DNA from: an uncultured Desulfobacca sp.
GTDB taxonomy: Bacteria > Desulfobacterota > Desulfobaccia > Desulfobaccales > Desulfobaccaceae
Assembly: GCA_937958145.1 (NCBI GenBank)
Contig: CALGOE010000238.1
Span: 1 to 5,510, forward strand
Direction of reading: 5' to 3'
DNA length: 5,510 nt
The notes under the pieces: model-generated
Told to the model about the DNA's origin: nothing
What the model saw: only the letters and a program-made list of their open reading frames with translations
Database searches by the model: none
Made by a program: the position numbers and the translations under genes
In this document: positions 1 through 5,510 of the stretch, in pieces
Numbering within the stretch: position 1 is the stretch's first letter
Layout: every line of letters begins with the position of its first letter

Positions 1-123
1 GCGGGCCGCACCACCACGCTCAGAGGTCTGCTGGAAGAGGAAAGCCGCAAAGGTAAGCGCTTCGAGCGTCTGGCCTTGCGCTCATGGCCTTATACCCGCT
101 CCACACCTCGGAGCGCAACATAA
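1..123 (+). CDS. Possible 3' end of an unrecognised upstream gene (partial)
   Basis: Reading from base 1, this frame stays open for 40 codons and stops at TAA 121-123. The other two forward frames close at 57-59 and 137-139. The first 28 or so codons use the G/C-rich third positions seen in the genes further downstream, which favours real coding. The tail is strongly basic (LEEESRKGKRFERLALRSW, then an Arg/Ser/Thr-rich end) with no domain I recognise. The start lies outside the window. If real, the gene runs in the same direction as the ATPase operon and is separated from the next ORF by 27 nt. It could instead be non-coding sequence that happens to be open, because 40 codons is too short to be sure. 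Confidence 0.35.
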   Translation, partial: AGRTTTLRGLLEEESRKGKRFERLALRSWPYTRSTPRSAT

Positions 124-137
124 CCAAAAAATTTTCT

Positions 138-148
138 GAGGTAAGGGG
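138..148 (+). promoter_or_regulatory. Purine-rich ribosome-binding stretch before the 70-codon ORF
   Basis: GAGGTAAGGGG ends 2 nt before ATG 151. The GAGG at 138-141 sits 9 nt from the start, a good Shine-Dalgarno distance. The second element, AAGGGG (143-148), is too close to ATG 151 but is well placed for nearby ATGs at 155 or 166. ATG 166 is in frame with ATG 151. This is the main evidence that the small ORF is translated. Confidence 0.4.
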
Positions 149-150
149 AT

Positions 151-363
151 ATGAATGGTGGGTTGATGAGAAGATCTCGTCCACAATATTATTTAGCTTC
201 GGAAGAGGTGTTCCGGATTAATGGTTTCTTTCCCAATACCCTTCGGCAGCAGGCTTTGAGGCGCATCGCCCATGAATTTACCCAACCAGATCGAAAGTTC
301 AGAAGCAATTGGCCAAAAACCCGGATATCAATCAAACATCTTTTCATTGACGATTGTTGTTAA
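151..363 (+). CDS. Small hypothetical protein, 70 aa, function unknown
   Basis: The ORF runs from ATG 151 to TAA 361-363; ATG 166 is an alternative start giving 65 aa. A strong purine-rich stretch lies just upstream. The product is basic, contains an amphipathic-looking central piece (residues about 18-43, around TLRQQALRRIAHEF) and ends in a Cys-Cys pair. I recognise no family. It has no signal peptide, membrane segment or zinc motif, and its R/H spacing does not give a HEPN RNase motif. Its base composition is clearly more A/T-rich than the three large genes, so it may be a leader ORF, a regulator, a remnant of another gene, or chance. It ends 29 nt before the preferred ATPase start, so it could be the first gene of the operon. 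Confidence 0.35.
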   Translation: MNGGLMRRSRPQYYLASEEVFRINGFFPNTLRQQALRRIAHEFTQPDRKFRSNWPKTRISIKHLFIDDCC

Positions 364-376
364 AAATGCCGAATTT

Positions 377-382
377 TGAGGT
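377..382 (+). promoter_or_regulatory. Shine-Dalgarno that decides the ATPase start (ATG 393)
   Basis: TGAGGT lies 10 nt before ATG 393. The alternative in-frame starts, TTG 354 and ATG 366, have no comparable purine stretch at a suitable distance. The protein beginning at 393 opens directly with the conserved DUF499 N-terminal pattern (LIFDTCVPRPEVLKG), which supports this choice. Confidence 0.5.
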
Positions 383-392
383 CATATTTGCT

Positions 393-3300
393 ATGCAACT
401 TATTTTTGACACCTGTGTGCCGCGTCCCGAAGTCCTCAAAGGTGAGCTAACAGAAGACATCTTTGCGGCCCGGCTGAAGGCGGTGATGGATAATCGCGCC
501 GAGGAGGTTTATCAGAACCCTGCCGTTTTCTTTGCCAATACTTACCCCACCGAGGGCCTGAAACTACTCCTTGCCGAAGCCTTGGGAAGGCTAACCGGTC
601 TGAGGGCTAAAAGCAGCGCCATCATTAGACTGGAAACCTCCTTCGGCGGCGGTAAAACTCATAGCCTTATCGCCCTGAAACACTTGGCCGATGGTTTTAG
701 GACTCCTGGAATCGAAACCTTTATCGATCCCACCCTTATACCAACTTTCCCCATAGCCACGGCGGGTATAGTCGGCTCTGAACTGGACCCGGTTAACGGC
801 ATCGAGCACAACGGCATCCGCACTTTTACTCCTTGGGGGGAAATCGCCTATCAACTTGCCGGCCCCGCAGGATACCAGATTCTCGCCCAAAGCGATCAGC
901 AAGGCGTGGCCCCCGGCACCGCCACCTTGGAAAAGTTGGTCGGCGATCGCCCCGCCCTCATTATGCTGGATGAGGTAGTCCATTTCCTCCGGATAGCCAA
1001 AGGGGTGGGCACCACCAACCTGGCGGACATGACCATCGCCTTTCTGATGTCCCTTTTCCAGTTGGCCGCGAGCAAAGCCCAGGTGGTGGTAGTCCTGACC
1101 TTGGCCGAAGCCCTCGACGCTTACGGTAAGGAAACGGAAGAATTGCGTCAGCGGTTGGCAGAAGCCAAAAGCCTGGCCGCCCGCCAGGAACGGGTCATTA
1201 CCCCTACGGCTGAAACCGAGATTTCCGCCATCGTCACCCACCGGCTTTTCCAAAAGGTGGATCGAAACGCCGCCCAACAGACCTCCGAGGTATACCACGC
1301 CTTTTATCAAAAACTCCAAGACCAGAATGCCAATATTCCCGGACTGGCCGTTCGAAGCGAATACGCCCACCAGATTGTTACCGATTATCCCTTCCATCCC
1401 GTGTTGCTCAAAACTCTTAACGCCAAAACTGCTACTATCCCCAATTTCCAAAGAACCCGGGGGGCGCTCCGGCTTTTGGCTTTGGCCATTCGGCGCTTGT
1501 GGGAGACCCAGCCCAAAGATGCCTATCTCATTCACCCCCATCACCTGGATTTGGGATTCAACGACATAGTGGAAGAGCTCACCAGCCGCCTGGATCGTCC
1601 CCTTTTCCGCTCTATTGTTGAGGCCGATATAATCAGCCCCCAACCGGGAACCTTGGCCAAAGCCCAGGATTTGGACCGCACCTGGGTGAAGGCCGGGAAA
1701 TCCCCTTATGCCCAACACTTGGCCACCACCATTTTTCTCCACAGTCTGACCCTGGGAGTGGCCTCCGGAGTGGATCCCGCCGAACTCTTTCTCAGCGTCC
1801 TCACCCCCGGAGACGATCCCTTGATCCTGCAACAGACCCTAAATCGCCTGGAGGAATCCTGCTGGTTCTTAAATTACGATGGTCACCGTTACCGTTTCAG
1901 CACCGAGCCGGCCCCTGCCAAGATCATCGCCGATGAAATGAGCCTGGTGGGCAAGGTGAAGGCCAAAGAGGAAGTGGATCACCGTATCCGCCAAATCTGG
2001 CGCAAGGGCGTTTTTACCCCGGTCTATTTCCCCTCCGAGGCGGCCGAGGTGGATGACGACGCCAAGACCCCCAAGCTGGTCATCATTCACTATGACGCCG
2101 CCACCGATGAAGCCCAGTATAAAGGGCCTCCTGATTTGGTGGCTAAGATTTTTGAGCATTCCGGCACCCAGGAAGGCTACCGCAAATTCAAAAATAATCT
2201 GCTGTTTTTGGTGGCGGACCAAGGCCAGGTGGAATCCATGGTGACCAAGGCCCAGCGCTATCTGGCTATTCACCGCCTGGTCTCCGATCCGGAGCGGATG
2301 AAAGATTTTCCCGAGAATACCAGAAAAAAACTGAAAGAAATGAGCCAGGCCGCCGAACTGGAAGTGCGGGTGGCCATCACCAAGGCCTACCGCTATCTCT
2401 ATTACCCCAGCGCCGACACTCCCCAAAAGCACCACAATCTGGCTCGGGAAACCCTGCCCGCCCAGGACCAGGGGGAAATGGAGCAGGACCAGAGCCAGGT
2501 GCTTTTAAAGCTCCTGCGTGATTTAAATAAAGTGAAAACCGCCGATGATGCCCCCATGGCGCCCCAGTTCCTCAAGGCCAAAGCCTGGCCGCCCAACCAG
2601 GAGTCGATGTCCACCGAAGAGGTGCGCCGGGCCTTTGCCCAACGCCTGGGGCTGCCCCTGCTTTTGGACCCCAATCAGTTGAAGCGCACCATCAAAGAAG
2701 GGGTGAAGCATGGGGTGTGGGTTTATTATGACCCTCGGGAGGACCTGGGCTACGGCCCCGACTCCCCTGCCCCGTTAGTGCAGCTTGATGAAGACACCCT
2801 GCTCTATCTTCCCCAGGAGGCCCGGCGTCTGGGTATCCGCTTGAAGGGGGAAAAAAGGCCGGATGAGGGGGATTCCACCTGCCCGGTTTGTCATCACCCC
2901 GTGGACGCCTGTGTCTGCGACCAGGTCTGTCTCAAGTGTCGCCAGTCCCCCTGCATCTGCACTCCTCGCAGCTGGTTTCAGGCCGAAGGTCCCCCGGCCC
3001 AGGTTTTCCAACATCTCTCCGACCAGTGCGCCGACAGCAAAGTGGGAACGCTGAAAAAGGTGCGACTGCTTTTGGAAGGGAGCGGCAAGGAGGGGGCCAA
3101 GGACATCCGGAACCTGGGTCTGGCCATTCCCCAACTGGGCAAGGGCAGTTTTTCCCTGAAACAGTCCATGACCCTGGAGTTCGGCCCTCAAGCTCATTTC
3201 AAAATGGAATTTGACGGCCCCTGGGACCGCTATAAGAGGCTCAAGCAGATTACCGACGCCTTTGCCCAGGAGGCTGACAAGCTCATCGTCAGGACCGAAA

Positions 3301-3437
3301 TCCTGGCTGAATTTCCCGAAGGCCTGCGCTTGGATGGCGACCAGTTCCAGACCATGCGGGACGTGTTCACCGCCATGGGTTTCGGGAAGCTGGTGGTGAA
3401 AGCGGAAAAGGCCGACTCTGAGGACGGCCATGAGTGA
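393..3437 (+). CDS. DUF499 family P-loop ATPase of a predicted defence system
   Basis: This large cytoplasmic ATPase, 1014 aa from ATG 393, fits DUF499 (PF04465). Seen, numbering from ATG 393: the N-terminal signature DTCVPRPEVLKG; FFANTYPTEGLKLLL; a Walker A-like SFGGGKTHSLIAL (83-95, Lys88, with Thr82 at the usual first Gly of the loop, a family habit); Walker B LIMLDEVVHF (189-198, Asp193-Glu194); a beta strand VVVVLTLA (231-238) in the sensor-1 position; FQRTRGALRLLAL (352-364), a family hallmark; NNLLFLVAD (601-609) in the central region; and a doubled cysteine cluster (Cys830, 833, 840, 842, then 846, 849, 854, 856) before a C-terminal domain of about 140 residues. DUF499 proteins accompany DUF1156 methylases and PLD-type helicases in defence islands; the exact role is unproven, and nucleic-acid-stimulated remodelling is inferred. 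No N-terminal Swt1/HEPN domain is present. The stop overlaps the next gene by 8 nt. Starts at TTG 354 or ATG 366 would add 13 or 9 residues. Confidence 0.93.
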   Translation: MQLIFDTCVPRPEVLKGELTEDIFAARLKAVMDNRAEEVYQNPAVFFANTYPTEGLKLLLAEALGRLTGLRAKSSAIIRLETSFGGGKTHSLIALKHLADGFRTPGIETFIDPTLIPTFPIATAGIVGSELDPVNGIEHNGIRTFTPWGEIAYQLAGPAGYQILAQSDQQGVAPGTATLEKLVGDRPALIMLDEVVHFLRIAKGVGTTNLADMTIAFLMSLFQLAASKAQVVVVLTLAEALDAYGKETEELRQRLAEAKSLAARQERVITPTAETEISAIVTHRLFQKVDRNAAQQTSEVYHAFYQKLQDQNANIPGLAVRSEYAHQIVTDYPFHPVLLKTLNAKTATIPNFQRTRGALRLLALAIRRLWETQPKDAYLIHPHHLDLGFNDIVEELTSRLDRPLFRSIVEADIISPQPGTLAKAQDLDRTWVKAGKSPYAQHLATTIFLHSLTLGVASGVDPAELFLSVLTPGDDPLILQQTLNRLEESCWFLNYDGHRYRFSTEPAPAKIIADEMSLVGKVKAKEEVDHRIRQIWRKGVFTPVYFPSEAAEVDDDAKTPKLVIIHYDAATDEAQYKGPPDLVAKIFEHSGTQEGYRKFKNNLLFLVADQGQVESMVTKAQRYLAIHRLVSDPERMKDFPENTRKKLKEMSQAAELEVRVAITKAYRYLYYPSADTPQKHHNLARETLPAQDQGEMEQDQSQVLLKLLRDLNKVKTADDAPMAPQFLKAKAWPPNQESMSTEEVRRAFAQRLGLPLLLDPNQLKRTIKEGVKHGVWVYYDPREDLGYGPDSPAPLVQLDEDTLLYLPQEARRLGIRLKGEKRPDEGDSTCPVCHHPVDACVCDQVCLKCRQSPCICTPRSWFQAEGPPAQVFQHLSDQCADSKVGTLKKVRLLLEGSGKEGAKDIRNLGLAIPQLGKGSFSLKQSMTLEFGPQAHFKMEFDGPWDRYKRLKQITDAFAQEADKLIVRTEILAEFPEGLRLDGDQFQTMRDVFTAMGFGKLVVKAEKADSEDGHE
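3420..3424 (+). promoter_or_regulatory. Shine-Dalgarno of the 149-aa gene, inside the ATPase 3' end
   Basis: GAGGA lies 5 nt before ATG 3430, within the last codons of the ATPase gene. Together with the 8-nt overlap between ATG 3430 and the ATPase TGA at 3435-3437, this suggests translational coupling and matched synthesis of the two proteins. Confidence 0.55.
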
Positions 3438-3879
3438 CAAACCTTTCCGCCTCTGGGTTTATCCCCGGCCGGACGGCTCCTACGGCCTCACCCTGAGCCA
3501 GAAAGTCCGGGTGGGCGCCAACCCCACCAATAACCACGGGAAGACCGGCTGGCGCCGCCTGGTGCGCCTCTGGGGCCTGCCCCTGGCCGCGGTGGCCGAG
3601 GACATCCTGGCCGCTTTGAAGCAGAGCGGCCATCGTCCCGGGGAACTCAAACGGGAGCGCCGCCTGCCTTTTGAAATGCCGGAAGAGGTGGGCGTCCGTC
3701 TGGGGCTGCTCTTCATGATGGTCAAGCCCCTGAGCCGGGGCGACCGCATCGCCGCCATCGCCCGAGGGCTCAAGGCCATGCCCATTGAAGAGGCCTACTA
3801 CTGGTTCAGCAAATGCTCCCAGCCGCACCTGCTGTACCGCGCCCGCCGGGCTCTGCGCATCCTGCTGGCGGGGGAGTGA
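3430..3879 (+). CDS. Small basic partner protein, DUF7680-like, 149 aa
   Basis: The function is unknown. The protein has an N-terminal beta-rich piece (residues 6-28, FRLWVYPRPDGSYGLTL), a helical segment (41-65, WRRLVRLWGLPLAAVAEDIL), a conserved-looking linker RRLPFEMPEEVGVRLGLLF (77-95), KPLSRGDRIAAIARGLKAMP (99-118), EEAYYWFSKC (120-129) and a C-terminal basic helix RARRALRILLAGE (137-149). By memory these blocks match DUF7680, a small family encoded beside DUF499 ATPases; I could not verify this by search. Lys and Arg outnumber Asp and Glu about two to one (26 to 13), which would suit nucleic-acid contact, though that is inference. There is no nuclease motif, Walker motif, cysteine pair or membrane segment. 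It is not the larger DUF3780 protein found in related loci. The 8-nt overlap with the ATPase points to a stoichiometric partner or adaptor. Confidence 0.85.
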   Translation: MSDKPFRLWVYPRPDGSYGLTLSQKVRVGANPTNNHGKTGWRRLVRLWGLPLAAVAEDILAALKQSGHRPGELKRERRLPFEMPEEVGVRLGLLFMMVKPLSRGDRIAAIARGLKAMPIEEAYYWFSKCSQPHLLYRARRALRILLAGE

Positions 3880-3893
3880 GGCCACAGCTAAGT

Positions 3894-3935
3894 CCTTAGG
3901 CTAGGTAAAGGAACCTGACCTGCATGCCAGTAAGG
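3894..3935 (+). promoter_or_regulatory. Potential RNA stem in the gap before the methylase gene
   Basis: CCTTAGGC (3894-3901) can pair with GCC-AG-TAAGG (3926-3935), with a 2-nt bulge at 3929-3930. Inside it, AGGT (3903-3906) and ACCT (3913-3916) can form a small hairpin with a 6-nt loop. The stem is modest and has no U-run after it, so an intrinsic terminator is unlikely. A role in mRNA processing or translation control is speculative. Confidence 0.25.
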
Positions 3936-3936
3936 G

Positions 3937-3954
3937 TTGACTCCACATTGACTC
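3937..3954. repeat. Direct repeat TTGACTC x2, 11-bp period
   Basis: TTGACTC occurs at 3937-3943 and again at 3948-3954, separated by CACA. An 11-bp period is about one helical turn, the geometry of a tandem protein-binding site. It lies 68 nt before the methylase start. TTGACT also resembles a -35 element, but no convincing -10 box follows at 16-18 nt from either copy. It may be an operator or chance. Confidence 0.3.
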
Positions 3955-3986
3955 TCCTCGCGAACCACCATGAAGAACCGCGAGGA
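3955..3986 (+). promoter_or_regulatory. GC-rich hairpin upstream of the methylase gene
   Basis: TCCTCGCG (3955-3962) pairs perfectly with CGCGAGGA (3979-3986), an 8-bp stem with a 16-nt loop. ACTC (3951-3954) and GAGT (3993-3996) can extend it beyond a 6-nt bulge. No poly-T tract follows, so it is not a classical terminator. It ends 35 nt before ATG 4022 and could set methylase expression apart from the first two genes, or act as a protein-binding inverted repeat at the DNA level. Confidence 0.4.
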
Positions 3987-4017
3987 AACCAGGAGTGAAC
4001 TTTGGCAGATGAGATAA
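3970..4017 (+). CDS. Possible 15-codon leader micro-ORF
   Basis: ATG 3970 opens MKNREETRSELWQMR and stops at TAA 4015-4017, 4 nt before the methylase ATG. Its ATG lies in the loop of the hairpin at 3955-3986. There is no clear Shine-Dalgarno sequence, so it is listed only because its position would allow termination-reinitiation onto the methylase gene, whose own ribosome-binding site is weak. An ORF of this length is easily found by chance. Confidence 0.15.
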   Translation: MKNREETRSELWQMR

Positions 4018-4021
4018 ACCG

Positions 4022-5510
4022 ATGGCCCCTGATAGCCCTTGCGCCCAGCCCCCACAGGTATTGATTGAAACCTGGCTGCCCCTGGCCGAGCTCGGCGTGG
4101 AAAGTCGGCGGGAGCGGGCCGCCAGCAGCGCTCTTCCTCCCCTTTACTTTCTGCATGTCTGGTGGGCCCGGCGGCCGTTGGTGGCCTGTCGGGCGGCTAT
4201 TTTAGGGAGCCTCCTGCCCCCCTGGCGGGAGGACTGGCCCCGGCCCCTGAAGGACAAATTCCCCACTGAAAAGAGCTATCAGGAATGGTTCAAGCAACTC
4301 CTGGGCATCCACGGGGACCCGGTGGCAGCGCAGAAAATTATCCAATATGCCAAAATCAAGGGAATAAAGCTGCCTGCCAACCCCTATGGCTACAAACGGG
4401 CCTTCACCTGCAATCCTGATGACGAGGAGTTGAAAACCTTTCTTGACCTCCTGGAATGTGCCTGGGGGAGACGGGACCTGGCCGTTCTGGACCCCATGGC
4501 CGGCGGAGGCTCCATACCCTTTGAAGCTCTGCGGTGTGGTTTGACCACCTATGCGTATGAATTGAACCCGGTGGCCTCGGTAATTTTGCAGGCAACCCTG
4601 GATTATCCGGCTCGTTTCGGGCCCAACTTGGTTGAGAAGACAGAGAAGTGGGGCAAAATATTGTGCAAAGAGGTAGAAAAACGCCTGAAACAATATTTTC
4701 CGAGTCAACAAGGTGAGAATATTTTTGCATATATCTGGGCCCGGACGGTGGCCTGTCCCACCACCGGCAAACCGGTGCCCCTGTCCCCCAACTGGTGGCT
4801 GCAAAAAGGCGGGGAGCCGGTGGCGGTGCAACTCCTGGTGGATCCTGCCTGGCCGGAGTGCCGCTTCCGCATCGTGGCGGGGGCCAAGGCCCTTAAAGTC
4901 AATCCTGACGTCGGCACCATCAAAAAAGGGGTGGCCCGCTCCCCCTGGACCGGGGAGACCATTGACGGGGACTATATCAAGCGGGAGGCCCAGGCCGGCC
5001 GTATGGGACAGCAGCTGTATGCGGTGCGGGTGAAGACCAGCCGGGGCTCTGAATTCCGTGCCCCCACCCCGGCAGACCTGGAGGGCGTGGCCCGGGCCGA
5101 GGCGGCCTTGCGGCAGAAGCTGCCGCAGTGGGAAGCCCAGGATGTGATTCCCCGGGAACCTTTCCCCCAAATCAGCAACGATCCCCGGCCTCTCTCCTAT
5201 GGCATGACCACTTGGACAGATTTTTTTGCCCCCCGGCAACTCCTGGCCCTGGGCACCTATGTGGAGACCTTCCTGGAAATGCGCCCGGAGTGGCGCCGGA
5301 CCTTGCCCCCGGAGCAGGCCCAGGCCCTGGAGACGTATCTGGCTTTTGCAATAGATAAGGCATGTGATCATAATTCGCGAATGGCCAGATGGGAAAACAC
5401 GAGGAGCGTGATAAAAGGCACCTTTGACCGCCATGACTTCAGTTTTAAATGGAGTCATGCGGAAATGATTGTTATCGGCGAAGGAAAGGGCTTTGATTGG
5501 GCCCTCACCC
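4022..5510 (+). CDS. DUF1156 family putative DNA methyltransferase (3' truncated by window)
   Basis: ATG 4022 is the first possible start, since TGA 4010-4012 closes the frame upstream. The frame is open to the window edge for 496 complete codons; family members usually run to about 900-1000 aa. Seen: the DUF1156 N-terminus LIETWLPLAELGVESRRER (14-32); LHVWWARRP (44-52); SAM-binding motif I DPMAGGGS (157-164); the acidic loop ELNPVAS (180-186); a region normally bearing a zinc ribbon but here with only Cys245 (CPTTGKPVPL) and SPWTGETI (307-314); AGRMGQQL (325-332); and YGMTTWTDFFAPRQLLAL (393-410). The catalytic DPPY-type motif typical of amino-methylases (N6-adenine or N4-cytosine) should lie downstream; none occurs in the visible part. 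Its role is probably DNA modification in the same system as the DUF499 ATPase. GAG 4011-4013 gives only a weak Shine-Dalgarno 8 nt away. The target base and recognition site cannot be told from sequence. Confidence 0.92.
   Translation, partial: MAPDSPCAQPPQVLIETWLPLAELGVESRRERAASSALPPLYFLHVWWARRPLVACRAAILGSLLPPWREDWPRPLKDKFPTEKSYQEWFKQLLGIHGDPVAAQKIIQYAKIKGIKLPANPYGYKRAFTCNPDDEELKTFLDLLECAWGRRDLAVLDPMAGGGSIPFEALRCGLTTYAYELNPVASVILQATLDYPARFGPNLVEKTEKWGKILCKEVEKRLKQYFPSQQGENIFAYIWARTVACPTTGKPVPLSPNWWLQKGGEPVAVQLLVDPAWPECRFRIVAGAKALKVNPDVGTIKKGVARSPWTGETIDGDYIKREAQAGRMGQQLYAVRVKTSRGSEFRAPTPADLEGVARAEAALRQKLPQWEAQDVIPREPFPQISNDPRPLSYGMTTWTDFFAPRQLLALGTYVETFLEMRPEWRRTLPPEQAQALETYLAFAIDKACDHNSRMARWENTRSVIKGTFDRHDFSFKWSHAEMIVIGEGKGFDWALT

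Noticed and set aside
76..96. TTGCGC and TATACC as a promoter for the operon
   Set aside because: The two hexamers are only 9 nt apart, far too close for a sigma-70 promoter.
220..290. HEPN RNase motif (R-x4-6-H) in the 70-aa ORF
   Set aside because: The Arg residues near His41 are 3, 4 or 9 positions away, none giving the required 4-6 intervening residues. The ORF is also too short for a HEPN bundle.
347..376. TTGACG as a -35 promoter element before the ATPase
   Set aside because: No TATAAT-like hexamer follows at 15-19 nt, so I do not call a promoter.
354..392. TTG 354 or ATG 366 as the ATPase start
   Set aside because: Neither has a Shine-Dalgarno sequence at normal spacing, and the extra residues (MLLKMPNFEVIFA) do not match the family. 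ATG 393 has TGAGGT 10 nt upstream.
591..1832. 413-codon open frame on the minus strand opposite the ATPase gene
   Set aside because: It lies over the conserved Walker A and B region of the DUF499 gene and its translation is low-complexity and Gly/Gln-rich. It is a shadow of the real gene.
3367..3885. Minus-strand ORF opposite the 149-aa gene
   Set aside because: The plus-strand gene has a Shine-Dalgarno sequence, overlap coupling and recognisable blocks; the antisense product has none.
3955..3996. GC-rich inverted repeat as an intrinsic terminator or a CRISPR repeat
   Set aside because: No T-run follows the stem and the methylase gene begins 35 nt later. The unit occurs only once, with no repeat-spacer periodicity.
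4202..5458. 418-codon open frame on the minus strand opposite the methylase gene
   Set aside because: The plus-strand frame carries DUF1156 and SAM-motif signatures throughout. The minus frame gives a Gly/Pro/His-rich product with no domain, typical of the antisense of G/C-rich coding sequence.

Overview
The window is a forward-strand, operon-like stretch of a GC-rich bacterial (less likely archaeal) genome. Codon use favours G/C at third positions, and the start and Shine-Dalgarno arrangement is bacterial. The style would fit a Desulfobacterota-like organism, but nothing here is taxonomically diagnostic, so that is only an impression. No rRNA, tRNA, transposase or CRISPR array is visible.

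Layout: (1) Positions 1-123 hold the possible 3' tail of an unrecognised gene. (2) Positions 124-392 are visibly more A/T-rich and contain a 70-codon ORF of unknown nature (151-363) behind a purine-rich ribosome-binding stretch. (3) A large DUF499 P-loop ATPase is best read as 393-3437 (1014 aa). It has a Walker A-like motif, a Walker B motif and a doubled cysteine cluster near its C-terminus. (4) A small basic 149-aa protein (3430-3879) overlaps the ATPase stop by 8 nt and is probably translationally coupled; it resembles the family I remember as DUF7680. (5) A 142-nt gap (3880-4021) holds two potential hairpins, a TTGACTC direct repeat and a possible micro-ORF. (6) A DUF1156-type putative DNA methyltransferase (4022 to the window end) is open at the right edge, with 496 complete codons visible. 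It includes the SAM-binding motif but not yet the catalytic DPPY-type motif.

Together, a DUF499 ATPase, a small partner and a DUF1156 methylase form the core of a chromosomal system repeatedly noted in prokaryotic defence islands, usually completed by a phospholipase-D/superfamily-2 helicase. To my recollection it corresponds to the Hma-type (helicase-methylase-ATPase) systems and is loosely analogous to BREX and DISARM. The likely logic is that the methylase marks self DNA while the ATPase and helicase act on unmodified invading DNA. That mechanism is inference. The helicase or nuclease, if present, lies beyond position 5510. The least explained elements are the 149-aa partner, the cysteine cluster in the ATPase, the apparently degenerate zinc ribbon in the methylase and the structured gap before the methylase gene.
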